From assembly GCA_030018275.1 (NCBI GenBank), contig JASEGB010000004.1, positions 58,456 through 122,455 of the forward strand: DNA of 64,000 bases, given 5' to 3'. This stretch comes from Actinomycetota bacterium. GTDB taxonomy: Bacteria; Actinomycetota; Aquicultoria; Subteraquimicrobiales; Subteraquimicrobiaceae. Made by a program: the position numbers and the translations under genes. Of the stretch, positions 34,601 through 42,482 are shown piece by piece; the first letter of the stretch is position 1, and every line of letters begins with the position of its first letter. Under the pieces are notes generated by a model, which ran no database searches, was not told the DNA's origin, and saw only the letters and a program-made list of their open reading frames with translations.

Positions 34601-35694
34601 ACCGTTCCAGTCCAGACATTTAACGTCGCGTCCGCGCCGAAATTGACATCGGGTTGAGTGCTATCAACATATGCATCCTTCCCCACAATGGGATTGGGCT
34701 GTATCACCACGGTGGGATCGATTATCACCGGAAATGTAGCGGTCTTCAACCAAGCGGGATCGACGGTGAGGGTGAGGAGGCTCTTGCCCTTTATCTTTTT
34801 CAAGGTTACTTCCACATTACTCATTCTGTCCTCAAAATCCTTGGCGAAGGGTGAAACGGTCCTGCAATTGCCAAAGTCTAGCGACCCGCCCTTCAAAGGA
34901 GCAATGGACTTATTGGAGAGGACTTCAAAGACGAAGGAATGGGGAGCCGAGCTATCCTTGAGAATTATCTCCTCCTTAACATAAGTCGCTCCAACCTTGT
35001 ACCGCAGATCGGTGGATTTAAATGCATTTTCATAGGTTATTCGGTTTTTATAGACCTCCCCATGGACACGTTTTGCACCTTTGGGGATGAATTTGATCTC
35101 CGTTTTGTCGACCTTTAGCGTGAGATTCGGTGTAGTGGAACCGAAGGCAGCCCGAAATGGAACATGGGTAACCTCCAAATTTTTAATGCTTGGGTTAAGT
35201 TCATGCCATCCGCCAACATCATCCTTGTAGTGAACAGGTGTGGCATAAATCACCGCGGTCATGGTACCCTCGGGATTTTTAAAGACCTTAGCATATTGTG
35301 AGCGCAGGTAAGCGACTTCAAAACTGTGTTCGGAAATCGAAGCCGCGGGCAATGCACACTTTATACACAATCCAAACATGAGGGAGCTCGTTGCAAAGGA
35401 GACAATAATGGCTAAATCCAGGACAACGGTGATAAAATCCCTTCTCTTGACCTTCAAAATCCATTTGCGCATTCCCCGATGTATTTTTTCGAGACGCGCC
35501 AAGACCAACTCCGTGATCGTCAAATGTTGGTGGAGATTTCCAAGAATGGATGAGAAAGCGTTCGAAACAAAGCTGCATTTGACGGCATTAAAGGGATTAT
35601 ATATTTGGAGCAGAGGAAATAGATTGTGCATTTTTTCACTAAACCTTTGCATAAAATAGCCTCTTCCCATTATTTTGTCCATTCTTAACTCCAT
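31675..35694 (-). CDS. Giant exported multiheme cytochrome c with DNRLRE and Ig-like domains (up to 1339 aa)
   Basis: 1339 aa from the first start; a start at about 35472 (MRKWILKVKRRDFITVVLDLAIIVSFATSSLMFG) would place the hydrophobic signal at the N-terminus and is attractive. Residues about 120-330 are a beta-rich region; 330-500 is a DNRLRE-type domain (KDAYVDSTQPDVNFGADATLNV, FLQFNLSSIP); 500-720 hold two Ig-like repeats (IAPTSTITDPADGS, NTPPQASISQP). From about 735 there are fifteen CXXCH haem sites (CACCH, CLTCH, CSHCH, CGACH and so on) and one CX4CH (CAGVGCH) near the end. Likely a surface or periplasmic electron carrier; DNRLRE domains are typical of exported surface proteins. Confidence 0.88.
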   Translation of the reverse strand: MELRMDKIMGRGYFMQRFSEKMHNLFPLLQIYNPFNAVKCSFVSNAFSSILGNLHQHLTITELVLARLEKIHRGMRKWILKVKRRDFITVVLDLAIIVSFATSSLMFGLCIKCALPAASISEHSFEVAYLRSQYAKVFKNPEGTMTAVIYATPVHYKDDVGGWHELNPSIKNLEVTHVPFRAAFGSTTPNLTLKVDKTEIKFIPKGAKRVHGEVYKNRITYENAFKSTDLRYKVGATYVKEEIILKDSSAPHSFVFEVLSNKSIAPLKGGSLDFGNCRTVSPFAKDFEDRMSNVEVTLKKIKGKSLLTLTVDPAWLKTATFPVIIDPTVVIQPNPIVGKDAYVDSTQPDVNFGADATLNVWTGTVTTTRSFLQFNLSSIPPKSIINSASLQLYTKSAFGGNVYVRKVTSEWGEGTGAVPADGVTWDTQPSFEEILDRQFMDAAGVWKSWDITTLVSDWHAGREINKGIVLLTSETGIVEGGVFYSSDYADDPTLRPKLVVDYTLPPDDIAPTSTITDPADGSHLRGITYDITGMARDNLGGSGIAKVQVSTDGGNTWQDAVGTETWSFSWTLPADGVYNIKSRAIDNYGNVETPRPGVNVTVDNTPPQASISQPVTDSEVSGIITIYGTATDENFGQYKLEYGATSAPTTWKLLGAVHTAPVSDGALESGYTLGISNGTYTIRLIVKDKADNISTDTVIVVVNNPVVISTPHRNYTVDTDTCACCHRNHTAVGDNYLACEIQAELCLTCHDGMGDVTNIRDAYDSPRQSRYPIKDLLFITDPSHILECSHCHNTHGNKDDLGNYYPRLLRVTDPEGNKIYQGNDFCGACHGASDLGLGYALGGDHITGFSGLSSHDVKTLDPPSGTLIKCINCHQNHGSDFPRLNRGLEEELCYSCHNSANLPNTLNNWDIQNQFSLPSHHDITSENGAKVECSSCHGPHVVQAAAGAMISDPDNTKNLWTGSMTDFCLKCHDGAPPLAVTDSTTVVPYKISYPTVSLQFSPFFPKWNKSAFTSAGMATNVAAGITCKTCHHPHGSNNTRLNAFNYDNSTVYEEEKLCLACHNPTTGPTIGAPDIDTLLTKAYKHPVDTVTGIHQDTENSSNLAYDPVSSKRHSECVDCHNPHKATPDGASAPTASGEIKGVGGVDANGATINPIVNQYELCYKCHSTYTTLPPEQKDKAFEFDITNPSYHPVEGVGKNTGIDLLAFIAPWTDASLVYCTHCHGNDDPTGAQCLTGSENEHILRAPYTPIDTSLCFQCHVRESYSVGDPLLSKSRWQGHRILGHQACMDCHGAHGKKQAHLINRGYDHYIDGGRIVTDSACAGVGCHDIGIWISYTTAY

Positions 35695-35866
35695 ATTTCC
35701 ACTGGTATTTTACCTAATCAAAGTATTTTTTAGACATTAAAGTATATTTGCTCGCATTTCGGCTCCCATTGATTTTAAGTCGAAAGCAATGAAAAGCCGA
35801 CCCCTCCTTTTCGAATTTCGGAATCGGCTACGCTCCTGCATCTATTGCTATCAGCTGAAAGCTGAT

Positions 35867-36718
35867 CTAAGGAATATACTTTGTGACAGCTACAATATCT
35901 TCATAAAGCTCCTTGGGTTTGCCCGTGGCAGACATCATGTGAATTTCATAAACTATAACACCATCATACCAACTGAGTGTGGCGTAGGTTGTGACATCCG
36001 TTCCAAAGTAAGCTCGATGACCACGAATTGTAGCAGTCTTTGCATCTGAGGGGAAGGCTTTCTTGCTCACGGAATCGATGAATGCCTTGGCACTTTCCAA
36101 GCTTCCCCTGTTGTACACCGATATCAACAATGATTCCACACGAGGGTGATCTTTAGGTATATAACCACAACAAGCATAATTATCAGCTCTTGCTACATTC
36201 CCCGTGGTAAATCCGGGGATGTCCTTGGGCAGAAGAGCAGCAAGATCTACAGCGGGTGGAGTGGATCCACCCGGGGTAGGTGGTGTGCCCGGACTTGGTG
36301 TAGGTATGCCCGGAGTTGGTGGGGCACCTGGAGTAGTGCCAGGGCTGGGTGGAGTACCAGAAACCGCCGCTTCGATCTGCTGCAACTGCGTTTTAACGCT
36401 CTCAAATTTTGGATCAAGCTTTGATACCTTCTCAAGTATCTTCTTCGCCTGAGATAGCTTTTTTTCCGCTAGCTGCTTCTGAGCTTTAGCGTAAAGTTCC
36501 TCGCATTTTTTATGTCTCTCACAAATGGATTTGACCGTTTTTACCTTAAATCTATTTGCCATCCACCTGGGAACTCTAATGATCCTCGTGCTATCTTCAA
36601 TCACGTGCCCATAGCGGCAAAGGACTTTCTTCCCCACCTTCACAGGGGTTGTACCCACATAAGCCACAACACCAAGAGCCAAAATAATAATGACTGCAAT
36701 GGCTATCTTCTTTCTCAA
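35867..36718 (-). CDS. Exported protein of unknown function, tandem paralog 1
   Basis: 283 aa. Signal/anchor helix at residues 5-22; a segment VGKKVLCRYGHVIEDSTRIIRVPRWMANRFKV with one Cys, followed by a helical TPR-like stretch (AKAQKQLAEKKLSQAKKILEKVSKLDP), a Pro/Gly/Thr linker of about 45 residues, and a C-terminal alpha/beta domain (IPGFTTGNVARADN...GHRAYFGTDVTTYATLSWYDGVIVYEIHM). Shares every block with the gene just downstream in the window (36883-37773), so a tandem duplication. No family recognised. Confidence 0.78.
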   Translation of the reverse strand: MRKKIAIAVIIILALGVVAYVGTTPVKVGKKVLCRYGHVIEDSTRIIRVPRWMANRFKVKTVKSICERHKKCEELYAKAQKQLAEKKLSQAKKILEKVSKLDPKFESVKTQLQQIEAAVSGTPPSPGTTPGAPPTPGIPTPSPGTPPTPGGSTPPAVDLAALLPKDIPGFTTGNVARADNYACCGYIPKDHPRVESLLISVYNRGSLESAKAFIDSVSKKAFPSDAKTATIRGHRAYFGTDVTTYATLSWYDGVIVYEIHMMSATGKPKELYEDIVAVTKYIP

Positions 36719-36719
36719 A

Positions 36720-36882
36720 GGGGTCAGACCTCCTTACCCACCTCTACCTGCGGCTTTAAATTTTTATTTTCAATTTTTGAGCTGATTTCCATTTTCTCCA
36801 TCGCCTTGGAAATATCCAGTTTTAAAAATTTGAATTAAGGATTTATTATCCCTGGTAAATCTATATATCGAGGTCTGACCCC
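36720..36882. repeat. Inverted GGGGTCAGACCTC pair between tandem paralogs
   Basis: GGGGTCAGACCTC at 36720-36732 and its complement GAGGTCTGACCCC at 36870-36882 bracket 137 bases of AT-rich DNA without a gene. The same 13-base word recurs at five or more other places in the window, always next to gene ends. Confidence 0.75.
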
Positions 36883-37773
36883 CTAGATTTTTTTGGATAT
36901 GGCGACTATATCATCGTAAACCTTCTTAGGATGCGTTGAGGAATATATTTCCACCGCAAAGATTAGACCGTCCCGACGCCAGGTAAGAACCGCGAATTCA
37001 CGTCCATCCGTGCCAAAGTAGCAAGAACGCCCGTCTACAGTGACATCGCGGCTATCTACGGGGTAGTACCATTTTATCTCCTTCTCCATTAGGGCTTCGG
37101 CATCTTGGGGTCTTCCACCCTGCCGCACCATTATGGTGAGAAACTTCACTTTCGACTCGGTTTTGGACTTGAAAACCCTGTTCGCGGAGAGCACGTCCTC
37201 ATGCTCAGAATAAAGGGTATACCCCTCAAGAGCCTTTGGTATGAGGGAAAGGAGGGGACCGGTGAAGACCTCGCCCTCAGAGGGTGGTGGGGCACCCGGA
37301 GGACTTGGCGCTGGCTCCGCACCGGGTTCAGTTCCAGGTTCAGTGCCTAGTTCAGTTCCTGGAGCTGGAGCTTCGCCTTCTTCCGCAGCAATGGCTTTCT
37401 CCACTTTCTCCAATCTCTTTTGAGTATCCTTAAACTTCGGATCCAGACCCTGAACCTGATCGAGCAATCTCCGACCCGCTTCGAGATCGCCTTTGTCTAA
37501 AGCCCTCAAAGCCTGCTTGTAAAGCTTTTCACAGACTTTATGCTTATCACAAGTTGCCTTGGCGATTTTTACTTTGTACCTTCCCGCCTTCCACCTGGGA
37601 ACTTTGATAATCTTGGTATTATCCTTGATTACATGTCCATACCTGCACAAAAGCTTTGACCCGGTTCTCACCTTCACTGGTTGGAAGGCGAGAGCCAAAC
37701 CGGAGATTAAACCGGCTATAATCGCCAAGACAATTATGTATTTAACCCTGCGTGTTAATTTAATCCTTACCAT
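36883..37773 (-). CDS. Exported protein of unknown function, tandem paralog 2
   Basis: 296 aa, same plan as its neighbour: membrane signal (YIIVLAIIAGLISGLALAF), VRTGSKLLCRYGHVIKDNTKIIKVPRWKAGRYKV, helical segment with CDKHKVCEKLYKQALRALDKGDLEAGRRLLDQVQGLDPKFKD, a Glu/Pro/Gly linker (GTELGTEPGTEPGAEP) and the C-terminal domain with GRSCYFGTDGREFAVLTWRRDGLIFAVEIY. The CRYGH and KxC..H..C motifs are conserved in both, possibly a metal or haem site. Function unknown. Confidence 0.78.
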   Translation of the reverse strand: MVRIKLTRRVKYIIVLAIIAGLISGLALAFQPVKVRTGSKLLCRYGHVIKDNTKIIKVPRWKAGRYKVKIAKATCDKHKVCEKLYKQALRALDKGDLEAGRRLLDQVQGLDPKFKDTQKRLEKVEKAIAAEEGEAPAPGTELGTEPGTEPGAEPAPSPPGAPPPSEGEVFTGPLLSLIPKALEGYTLYSEHEDVLSANRVFKSKTESKVKFLTIMVRQGGRPQDAEALMEKEIKWYYPVDSRDVTVDGRSCYFGTDGREFAVLTWRRDGLIFAVEIYSSTHPKKVYDDIVAISKKI

Positions 37774-38062
37774 CTCGATCCCATTTTATTAAGCTGTAAG
37801 CCGTAAGGATTAAGAATTAGGCTTTGCACCTAATGACTTCCCACTTAATCCTTACTCCTTAATCCTTACTCTTTGGAATTAATTCGCCCTTTTACCTCCT
37901 GTTTCCTTCCCATTCCATTTAAGATTAACAGATTTTTAACACAATTGCAGCACGTAGTATCGATTTTCGATCAGCAACCCGCTTCAAGCTATGAGCTGAA
38001 AGCTTATGGTTTGTGGCTTGTGGCTTGGAGCTTGTCTTTCAGCGGATGAACCACCACGCTTA
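37774..38062. other. Repeat-bearing intergenic DNA
   Basis: Several imperfect copies of 'cttaatccttact' at 37848-37872 and gct-rich words at 37985-38040, followed by the palindrome TTATCACCGCGTAGGTGATAA minus its last base listed elsewhere (38060-38080). No gene or promoter identified. Confidence 0.45.
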
Positions 38063-38080
38063 TCACCGCGTAGGTGATAA
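38060..38080. repeat. TTATCACC-type palindrome, copy 1
   Basis: Arms TTATCACC and GGTGATAA around a GCGTA centre. It overlaps the last codons of the small membrane protein gene (38063-38590). An identical element in the opposite orientation is at 63450-63470, over 25 kb away. Confidence 0.75.
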
Positions 38081-38590
38081 TGGTTTAGTAGCAGACCCCC
38101 CATGCTGCAAATAGAATTCAATCAAGGAGATAGGGGTGGAGAAGGCGACGAAGACGAGAGTGAAAATGGAGCCCAAAACCTGGGGAATATTTAATATTTT
38201 GTATTCCACTAAATAAACATAGGGTGAGCCAATTGCGTGCTGAATTTCCCCGGGAATCGAAGGCAACCATGAAAAAATCGACGTCCTTCCCGCAAGCCAC
38301 AGGCACAGAATGAGAAAGCCACTGAAGACGGACCAGCTCAAAAACTCCAAGGGAGTAAAACGTTTTTGAAATCTCAAAGCAGTGACGGTATTCACCACTC
38401 CCGCCAGGAGAAGCAGATAGCCTCCAACCGTTGCATAGGCATAAGTCCAAAACCACCTTTGATAAACTGCTCCACTATCCAGATATCCCCTTATGAAACT
38501 CGACTTCACAGGGAAGAATAAAGCGATTACAGCGAAAATCAGGCTTCCTATGGCAAAGAATATGAGACATACACGCACCAGTCTTTCCAT
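38063..38590 (-). CDS. Four-helix membrane protein of unknown function
   Basis: 175 aa from ATG 38590, which follows GGGGG at proper spacing; a longer version to 38626 would translate a repeat word. Four hydrophobic segments (RVCLIFFAIGSLIFAVIALFF; TYAYATVGGYLLLLAGVVNTVTAL; LEFLSWSVFSGFLILCLWLAG; VLGSIFTLVFVAFSTPISLIEFYL). No cofactor motif. The last residues (GGSATKPLSPTR) come from the palindromic repeat. Not recognised as a family member. Confidence 0.6.
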   Translation of the reverse strand: MERLVRVCLIFFAIGSLIFAVIALFFPVKSSFIRGYLDSGAVYQRWFWTYAYATVGGYLLLLAGVVNTVTALRFQKRFTPLEFLSWSVFSGFLILCLWLAGRTSIFSWLPSIPGEIQHAIGSPYVYLVEYKILNIPQVLGSIFTLVFVAFSTPISLIEFYLQHGGSATKPLSPTR

Positions 38591-38626
38591 ATCAACCCCC
38601 ACATATTGGCTTCCAGCTATCAGCAT

Positions 38627-38764
38627 TCAGCTTATTAAATCTTTCTCGATGCACGTTATTAATCCTTGCAATGCTCTTATTGCTCCTTTGCTGAGCCCAA
38701 CTAAATCATCGCGGTCTCTATCTTCATTCAGATACTTCAATTCACGGGCAATCGAATATATATC
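38627..38764 (-). pseudogene. Remnant of a four-helix-bundle (S23/IVP-like) protein
   Basis: A 45-codon open stretch ending at TGA 38627 reads SIARELKYLNEDRDRDDLVGLSKGAIRALQGLITCIEKDLIS, resembling the C-terminal half of the 23S-rRNA intervening-sequence/four-helix-bundle family. It is closed upstream by TAG and has no start codon. Confidence 0.4.
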
Positions 38765-38909
38765 CTAATTCGGTAAGCGATGATAGAGCAATATAAAGAA
38801 ATTGTACATCTGAGAAGTTAATCCAAAGGTTTCGCTGTTAGGAAAAGAATTACTTTTGATCGCACTCAAATCTTTATTAAAAAGCTGATAGCTGGTAGCT
38901 GAAGCTTAT

Positions 38910-39827
38910 TTAAGTGATGTTATAGGCGCGTTCCCACATCCAAATATTCTTTTCTATGGTCCGGGTCTGGGCATATTCTTTTGCCTTCCGCCCTAATTTC
39001 AGGCGTAAATCGGGGTCTTCTATCAATCTCCGCAGGAATTTCATCCAATCCTTAGGATTTTGAGCCAAAAAACCATTCTCACCGTGAACAACGCTCTTCA
39101 TATATGGGATGACCTTGGATGCCACCACGGGGAGTCCAACCATGCCATATTCTATGAACTTAAGATCGCTTTTACAGTGATTGAATTGAGTATCCACCAG
39201 GGGAGCGATTCCTATGTCGAATTTCGAAAGCAACTTGGAGTATTCTTCAAGCCTCACGGGTTTGAGAATCTTTATTCGCTCATGCTCCTTGAAGGGATAC
39301 TCACGCATCCCTACGACGTGCAATTCCACATGGGGATAGTCATCCAATATCTGCTCTATTGTACCTCTCAAAATCTCGAGGTCGCTCCAGTGATGAGCTC
39401 CTCCCGCCCAACCTATGATTATTTTGCCATCTTCTCGGGACTCGTGCTTCACCTGCCAGTACTCTGAGGGCAACATATTTGGGAGCACGACGACATTTTT
39501 ATTGTATTGCCTTAGGAGCTCTGCTAAATAGGGTGTGGATGTCGTTACCAGCTGGCATGCTTTTAAGGCTGCTTCCACAGCTCGTAATTTTCTCGGGTCG
39601 CTCCAGAAATTATATGCGGGACTTGCTTTATCGATATGCCAGAGATCATCATCCAACTCATAAACGGTTAATTTACCCAGACTATTGGCATAATCGATGG
39701 CTCGCAAGGAGCTGGCGATGAACTGCCTTTGGAAGACGATTATGTCGAATTCTCTAACGCGATCTATCGTCAAGAAGTCATTGAGCACCACATGATGCCC
39801 GCGCTTCTTTAGCTCCACACCGGGCAC
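38910..39827 (-). CDS. Glycosyltransferase (GT-B, group 1-like), 5'-truncated
   Basis: 305 aa from a GTG. The visible region lacks the first strand of the usual N-terminal Rossmann domain but has LTVYELDDDLWH, TSTPYLAELLRQYNKNVVVLPNMLP, GWAGGAHHWSDLEIL and the GT-B C-terminal signature SDLKFIEYGMVGLPVVAS...GENGFLAQNPKDW. Upstream of the GTG the frame continues into unrelated text from a repeat-like segment (39838-39990), so the natural start appears to have been displaced. Family members transfer sugars in cell-surface polysaccharide synthesis. May be partly or wholly inactive. Confidence 0.75.
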   Translation of the reverse strand: MPGVELKKRGHHVVLNDFLTIDRVREFDIIVFQRQFIASSLRAIDYANSLGKLTVYELDDDLWHIDKASPAYNFWSDPRKLRAVEAALKACQLVTTSTPYLAELLRQYNKNVVVLPNMLPSEYWQVKHESREDGKIIIGWAGGAHHWSDLEILRGTIEQILDDYPHVELHVVGMREYPFKEHERIKILKPVRLEEYSKLLSKFDIGIAPLVDTQFNHCKSDLKFIEYGMVGLPVVASKVIPYMKSVVHGENGFLAQNPKDWMKFLRRLIEDPDLRLKLGRKAKEYAQTRTIEKNIWMWERAYNIT

Positions 39828-39837
39828 GTGACAGCGA

Positions 39838-39990
39838 GCACTAAATGATTGTTTAGGCGACCGTTTTACCCTCTTTGAGACGGTAGAGAAGAGAGTAGGG
39901 GGGAATACCCCTCCCCAGAATTCCCCCCATGTGGATTCCGCCTTAAGCTCTCTTCTTAACAGCCAGCTTTATATGAGTTTAATTCGACAG
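39838..39990. repeat. Repeat-like segment joined to the glycosyltransferase 5' end
   Basis: A segment with several frames open leftward (for example GEFWGGVFPP and KRVKRSPKQSFSAR) that fuses into the glycosyltransferase frame without a plausible protein boundary. It looks like the end of an inserted element, but no inverted termini were identified. Confidence 0.35.
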
Positions 39991-40053
39991 AGACTTAAAA
40001 AATCCTGCTCACAGCGATCGATTAGCAAAATGTAGAAATTGATATAAAATTAC

Positions 40054-40083
40054 TTGACTTTTTATATCCTATCTGTGTAAAAT
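40054..40083 (+). promoter_or_regulatory. Promoter of the vapBC pair
   Basis: TTGACT at 40054-40059, 18-base spacer, TAAAAT at 40078-40083, then GAGGGGG 13 bases further as ribosome site before ATG 40110. Repeated ATAT words inside and downstream (gatatc, aatatc) might be the antitoxin operator. Confidence 0.55.
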
Positions 40084-40109
40084 CAATATCAAAAAGAGGG
40101 GGCAAACAA

Positions 40110-40310
40110 ATGTCTCGAACGGTAATCGATATCAAAGATGAATTGCTTGAAAAAGCTAAGAAACTCACTAAGATGACCAAAAAAGTTGACATCGTTAATT
40201 ATGCCTTGGAAAGATTGGTTCGTCAAAAGGAGATTGAAAAAATTTTAGAGCTCAAGGGGAAAGTAAAGTGGGAAGGTAATTTAGAGGAGATGAGGAGAGA
40301 CCGATTTTGA
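40110..40310 (+). CDS. vapB: VapB-type antitoxin
   Basis: 66 aa. The N-terminal strand SRTVIDIKDELLEKAKKL and helix KVDIVNYALERLVRQKEIEKIL form a ribbon-helix-helix-like DNA-binding unit as in the VapB (DUF2191) family; the C-terminal GKVKWEGNLEEMRRDRF is the toxin-inhibiting tail. Ends by overlapping the toxin start by four bases, so translation is coupled. Plus strand, unlike most genes here. Confidence 0.9.
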   Translation: MSRTVIDIKDELLEKAKKLTKMTKKVDIVNYALERLVRQKEIEKILELKGKVKWEGNLEEMRRDRF

Positions 40311-40693
40311 TTTTGGTCGATACTTCCGTCTGGATAGACTTTTTCCTGGGGCGAACAGAACAGGTAGAAAAATTAGAATTTCTTATAAGAGAGAGCAATC
40401 AAGTTTGTATCTGTGGCATAATCCTACAGGAAGTTCTTCAAGGAGTGAAAGACAAAAAAGACTACGTTAAGGTCAAAGAAAGGCTGACCAAACTTCCCTT
40501 TATAAAAACGGATAAAAATACTCACATCTTAGCCGCAGAAATTTATCGAGACTTAAGAGCAAAGGGAATAACCATACCCACTCTTGATGCCACAATCGCG
40601 GCTACAGCAATTCAAAACAAAACTCCTCTTTTCACAATGGACCAGTACTTTTATTTGGTATCCCAGCATAGAAAACTGACGCTTTATGATTGA
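40307..40693 (+). CDS. vapC: VapC-type PIN-domain toxin ribonuclease
   Basis: 128 aa. Conserved PIN acids in place: ILVDTSVWIDFF (Asp5), LQEVLQG (Glu), TLDATIAATA (Asp) and PLFTMDQYFYLV (Asp). Family members cut tRNA or rRNA in a Mg-dependent way and are silenced by the cognate antitoxin. Intact, in contrast to the two decayed PIN genes at 30917-31383 and 40807-40977. Confidence 0.92.
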   Translation: MILVDTSVWIDFFLGRTEQVEKLEFLIRESNQVCICGIILQEVLQGVKDKKDYVKVKERLTKLPFIKTDKNTHILAAEIYRDLRAKGITIPTLDATIAATAIQNKTPLFTMDQYFYLVSQHRKLTLYD

Positions 40694-40760
40694 AGCCCGA
40701 TCCCACATGGGAAAAACCGATGATTCTCTCTTCATGCTTCATCCTTGAAAATATCTTTTC

Positions 40761-40780
40761 AACAGGTCTAAAGACCTGTT
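40761..40780. repeat. AACAGGTCTAAAGACCTGTT palindrome
   Basis: A 20-base dyad immediately after vapC. Related copies are at 30819-30838, 41988-42008, 42457-42474 and 59877-59896. It could act as a terminator-like hairpin but lacks a T-run. Confidence 0.8.
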
Positions 40781-40806
40781 TCTACTTATCGATTTAATTT
40801 CTACTG

Positions 40807-40977
40807 TCATCTATAGGATGGGTCGATTCTTTTGATTTCACTGAGTTTATCGAAAACTTTATCGGTGCTTACTATGCCATCGAGTTGATGAGTAATAACA
40901 ACGGCGGCGTGAACTGCGCCTCTTGCGCTCAATTCTGGATAGCTCCTCATTAGCTCCTTAGTTCTTTCAACCTCCTG
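40807..40977 (-). pseudogene. 3' fragment of a second PIN-domain toxin gene
   Basis: The frame ending at TGA 40807 reads EVERTKELMRSYPELSARGAVHAAVVITHQLDGIVSTDKVFDKLSEIKRIDPSYR, the C-terminal third of a VapC-like PIN protein (SARDxxHAA, IVSxDxxFD). No start codon or N-terminal half remains. Confidence 0.75.
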
Positions 40978-41020
40978 CTTTGGGCTTGGGGCTTTGAGCT
41001 TTGGGCTTGGGGCTTGGGGG

Positions 41021-41965
41021 TTAGCCGAGCCAGATTATGAAGACTCCCACGAGCACCAGGATTGATCCCACAATCACCGGGGTCATGACCATCGGGCAGA
41101 TGCCCCATAAGCCGATTCTCTTCTCAATCTCTATTAGGAAGGTGAGAAATACGGGTGTGATAAACAGGAAAGAACCAACCTTTGATGCCTCAACCAAACT
41201 TAAAGCCTGATACCACAACAGATAAGAAATAGCCGAGCAGACCACACCGAGAATCAAGATGAGCATCCAACCACCCGTGGGAATCCTCAAAAAAGCCGTT
41301 CCTTCCCTGTACAAGGCAAAAGGGATCAAGGGAATTGTCCCCAAGACGATGGTCACGGTGGTTGCAGTCAGAGGGTCGTATTTGGCGATGATCCTCTTCC
41401 CCATGACAGTAAATATCGCCCAAAGGATTGCTGCGAGAAGGATCCAAATCTCAAGATTAGAAAACCTGGTGAAAGGAGAAAAGGTACTTGGTCTTTCCCA
41501 ATTCGCCACTATGCAGATCATACCCAAAAGGGATGCGGAGGCACCAACTATCTCCCCAAAATTGATCTTCTCGTAGAGGAGAAAGAAGGAAAAAATGAAG
41601 ATAAAAATGGGAGCGGTATTGAGTAAAAAGCAAACATCGGAAGCCGGTGGAGCGTATGAGTACCTCTCGATGACTTGGAAAAGTTGAGCAAGGGTTACTC
41701 CAGCGAAACTGGCGCTTAAAAAGTTGATCAGCGATGAGCGATCAACCATGAGCGATCGGATATTTTTGATAAATTCACGTTGAGATAGGCGACTGCTACC
41801 GATTAGTGCCAGAAGAAAGATGGTGGCTATGAAGAATCTTGAGGCAATGAAGGTTGCCTTGGGGATGGAATCGAGTCCGATGATGGTTAATAGGAAGGAA
41901 AGCGCCCAAGTGAAGATGAAAGCTGTTAGCAAGGCAATGGCTTTTGCGAGGTCTCTAGTTTTCAG
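41021..41965 (-). CDS. EamA-family (DMT superfamily) transporter
   Basis: About ten membrane helices in two EamA repeats (LIGSSRLSQ..., SDVCFLLNTAPIFIFIFSFFLLYEKI, and AILWAIFTVMGKRI, VCSAISYLLWYQALSLVEASKVGSFLFITPVF). 303 aa from a TTG at 41932, but the only Shine-Dalgarno (AGGAGGG at 41978-41972) lies 40 bases upstream and is seven bases from an in-frame CTG at 41965, which would add 11 residues (xKTRDLAKAIAL). Drug/metabolite exporters of unknown substrate. A 'gatgagcgatcaaccatgagcgatc' repeat text inside the gene encodes the loop SLMVDRSSL. Confidence 0.85.
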   Translation of the reverse strand: MKTRDLAKAIALLTAFIFTWALSFLLTIIGLDSIPKATFIASRFFIATIFLLALIGSSRLSQREFIKNIRSLMVDRSSLINFLSASFAGVTLAQLFQVIERYSYAPPASDVCFLLNTAPIFIFIFSFFLLYEKINFGEIVGASASLLGMICIVANWERPSTFSPFTRFSNLEIWILLAAILWAIFTVMGKRIIAKYDPLTATTVTIVLGTIPLIPFALYREGTAFLRIPTGGWMLILILGVVCSAISYLLWYQALSLVEASKVGSFLFITPVFLTFLIEIEKRIGLWGICPMVMTPVIVGSILVLVGVFIIWLG

Positions 41966-41979
41966 ACGAATCCCTCCTC

Positions 41980-42482
41980 AAATGTAGAAACAGACCTTTA
42001 GGTCTGTTAGCTCCGAGCTCCGAGCTCCCAGAAAGAGGATACAGGATGCATGATACAGGATATGGGATGTGGGATGCAAGGTCGCTCACCTAAAATGTAC
42101 ATCAAATGGACTCCGAATTTGCCAAAAGTATACAGCGGGGAGAGGGGGACTTGAAAGCGGGAAGAATGAAACCAAGCTCCCGCGCTACAAGAGCTTTGAG
42201 CTAATCGAAGGTCGCTAGTTGAGAGTTGCTCATCAATTAAAAATAAGAAAATGAATCAGCAGGTAAAGCTATGTGAGGAGGTCTGACCCCGCATTATAGA
42301 CGTTTTCCAAGACATAAACGATTTCAGCGGCAACTAAATCGCAAATAAATAGCTCAAAATCACCGCAACGACCCGTTCAAAGAATCTCTTACTACTATTT
42401 TAAATAATGAGGGGGTCGACATAGCCCCTCTGGGAATGTCGACCCCCTTTTTCTTTACAGGTCTAAAGACCTGTTGCTACGC
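41980..42482. repeat. Repeat-rich intergenic region
   Basis: Holds two AACAGRYCT palindromes (41988-42008, 42457-42474), tandem 'ctccgag' units (42010-42028), degenerate 'ggatacaggat/ggatgtggg' tandem words (42045-42080), GAGGTCTGACCCC at 42278-42290, and a perfect inverted repeat at 42411-42447. No gene seen. Confidence 0.7.
42411..42447. terminator. Perfect 12-bp inverted repeat after the formate dehydrogenase operon
   Basis: GGGGGTCGACAT at 42411-42422 and ATGTCGACCCCC at 42436-42447 with a 13-base loop. On the plus side it runs into TTTTTCTTT; on the leftward side into an AT-rich, T-poor tract. It may end the operon that stops at 42483 or be another mobile palindrome. Confidence 0.55.
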
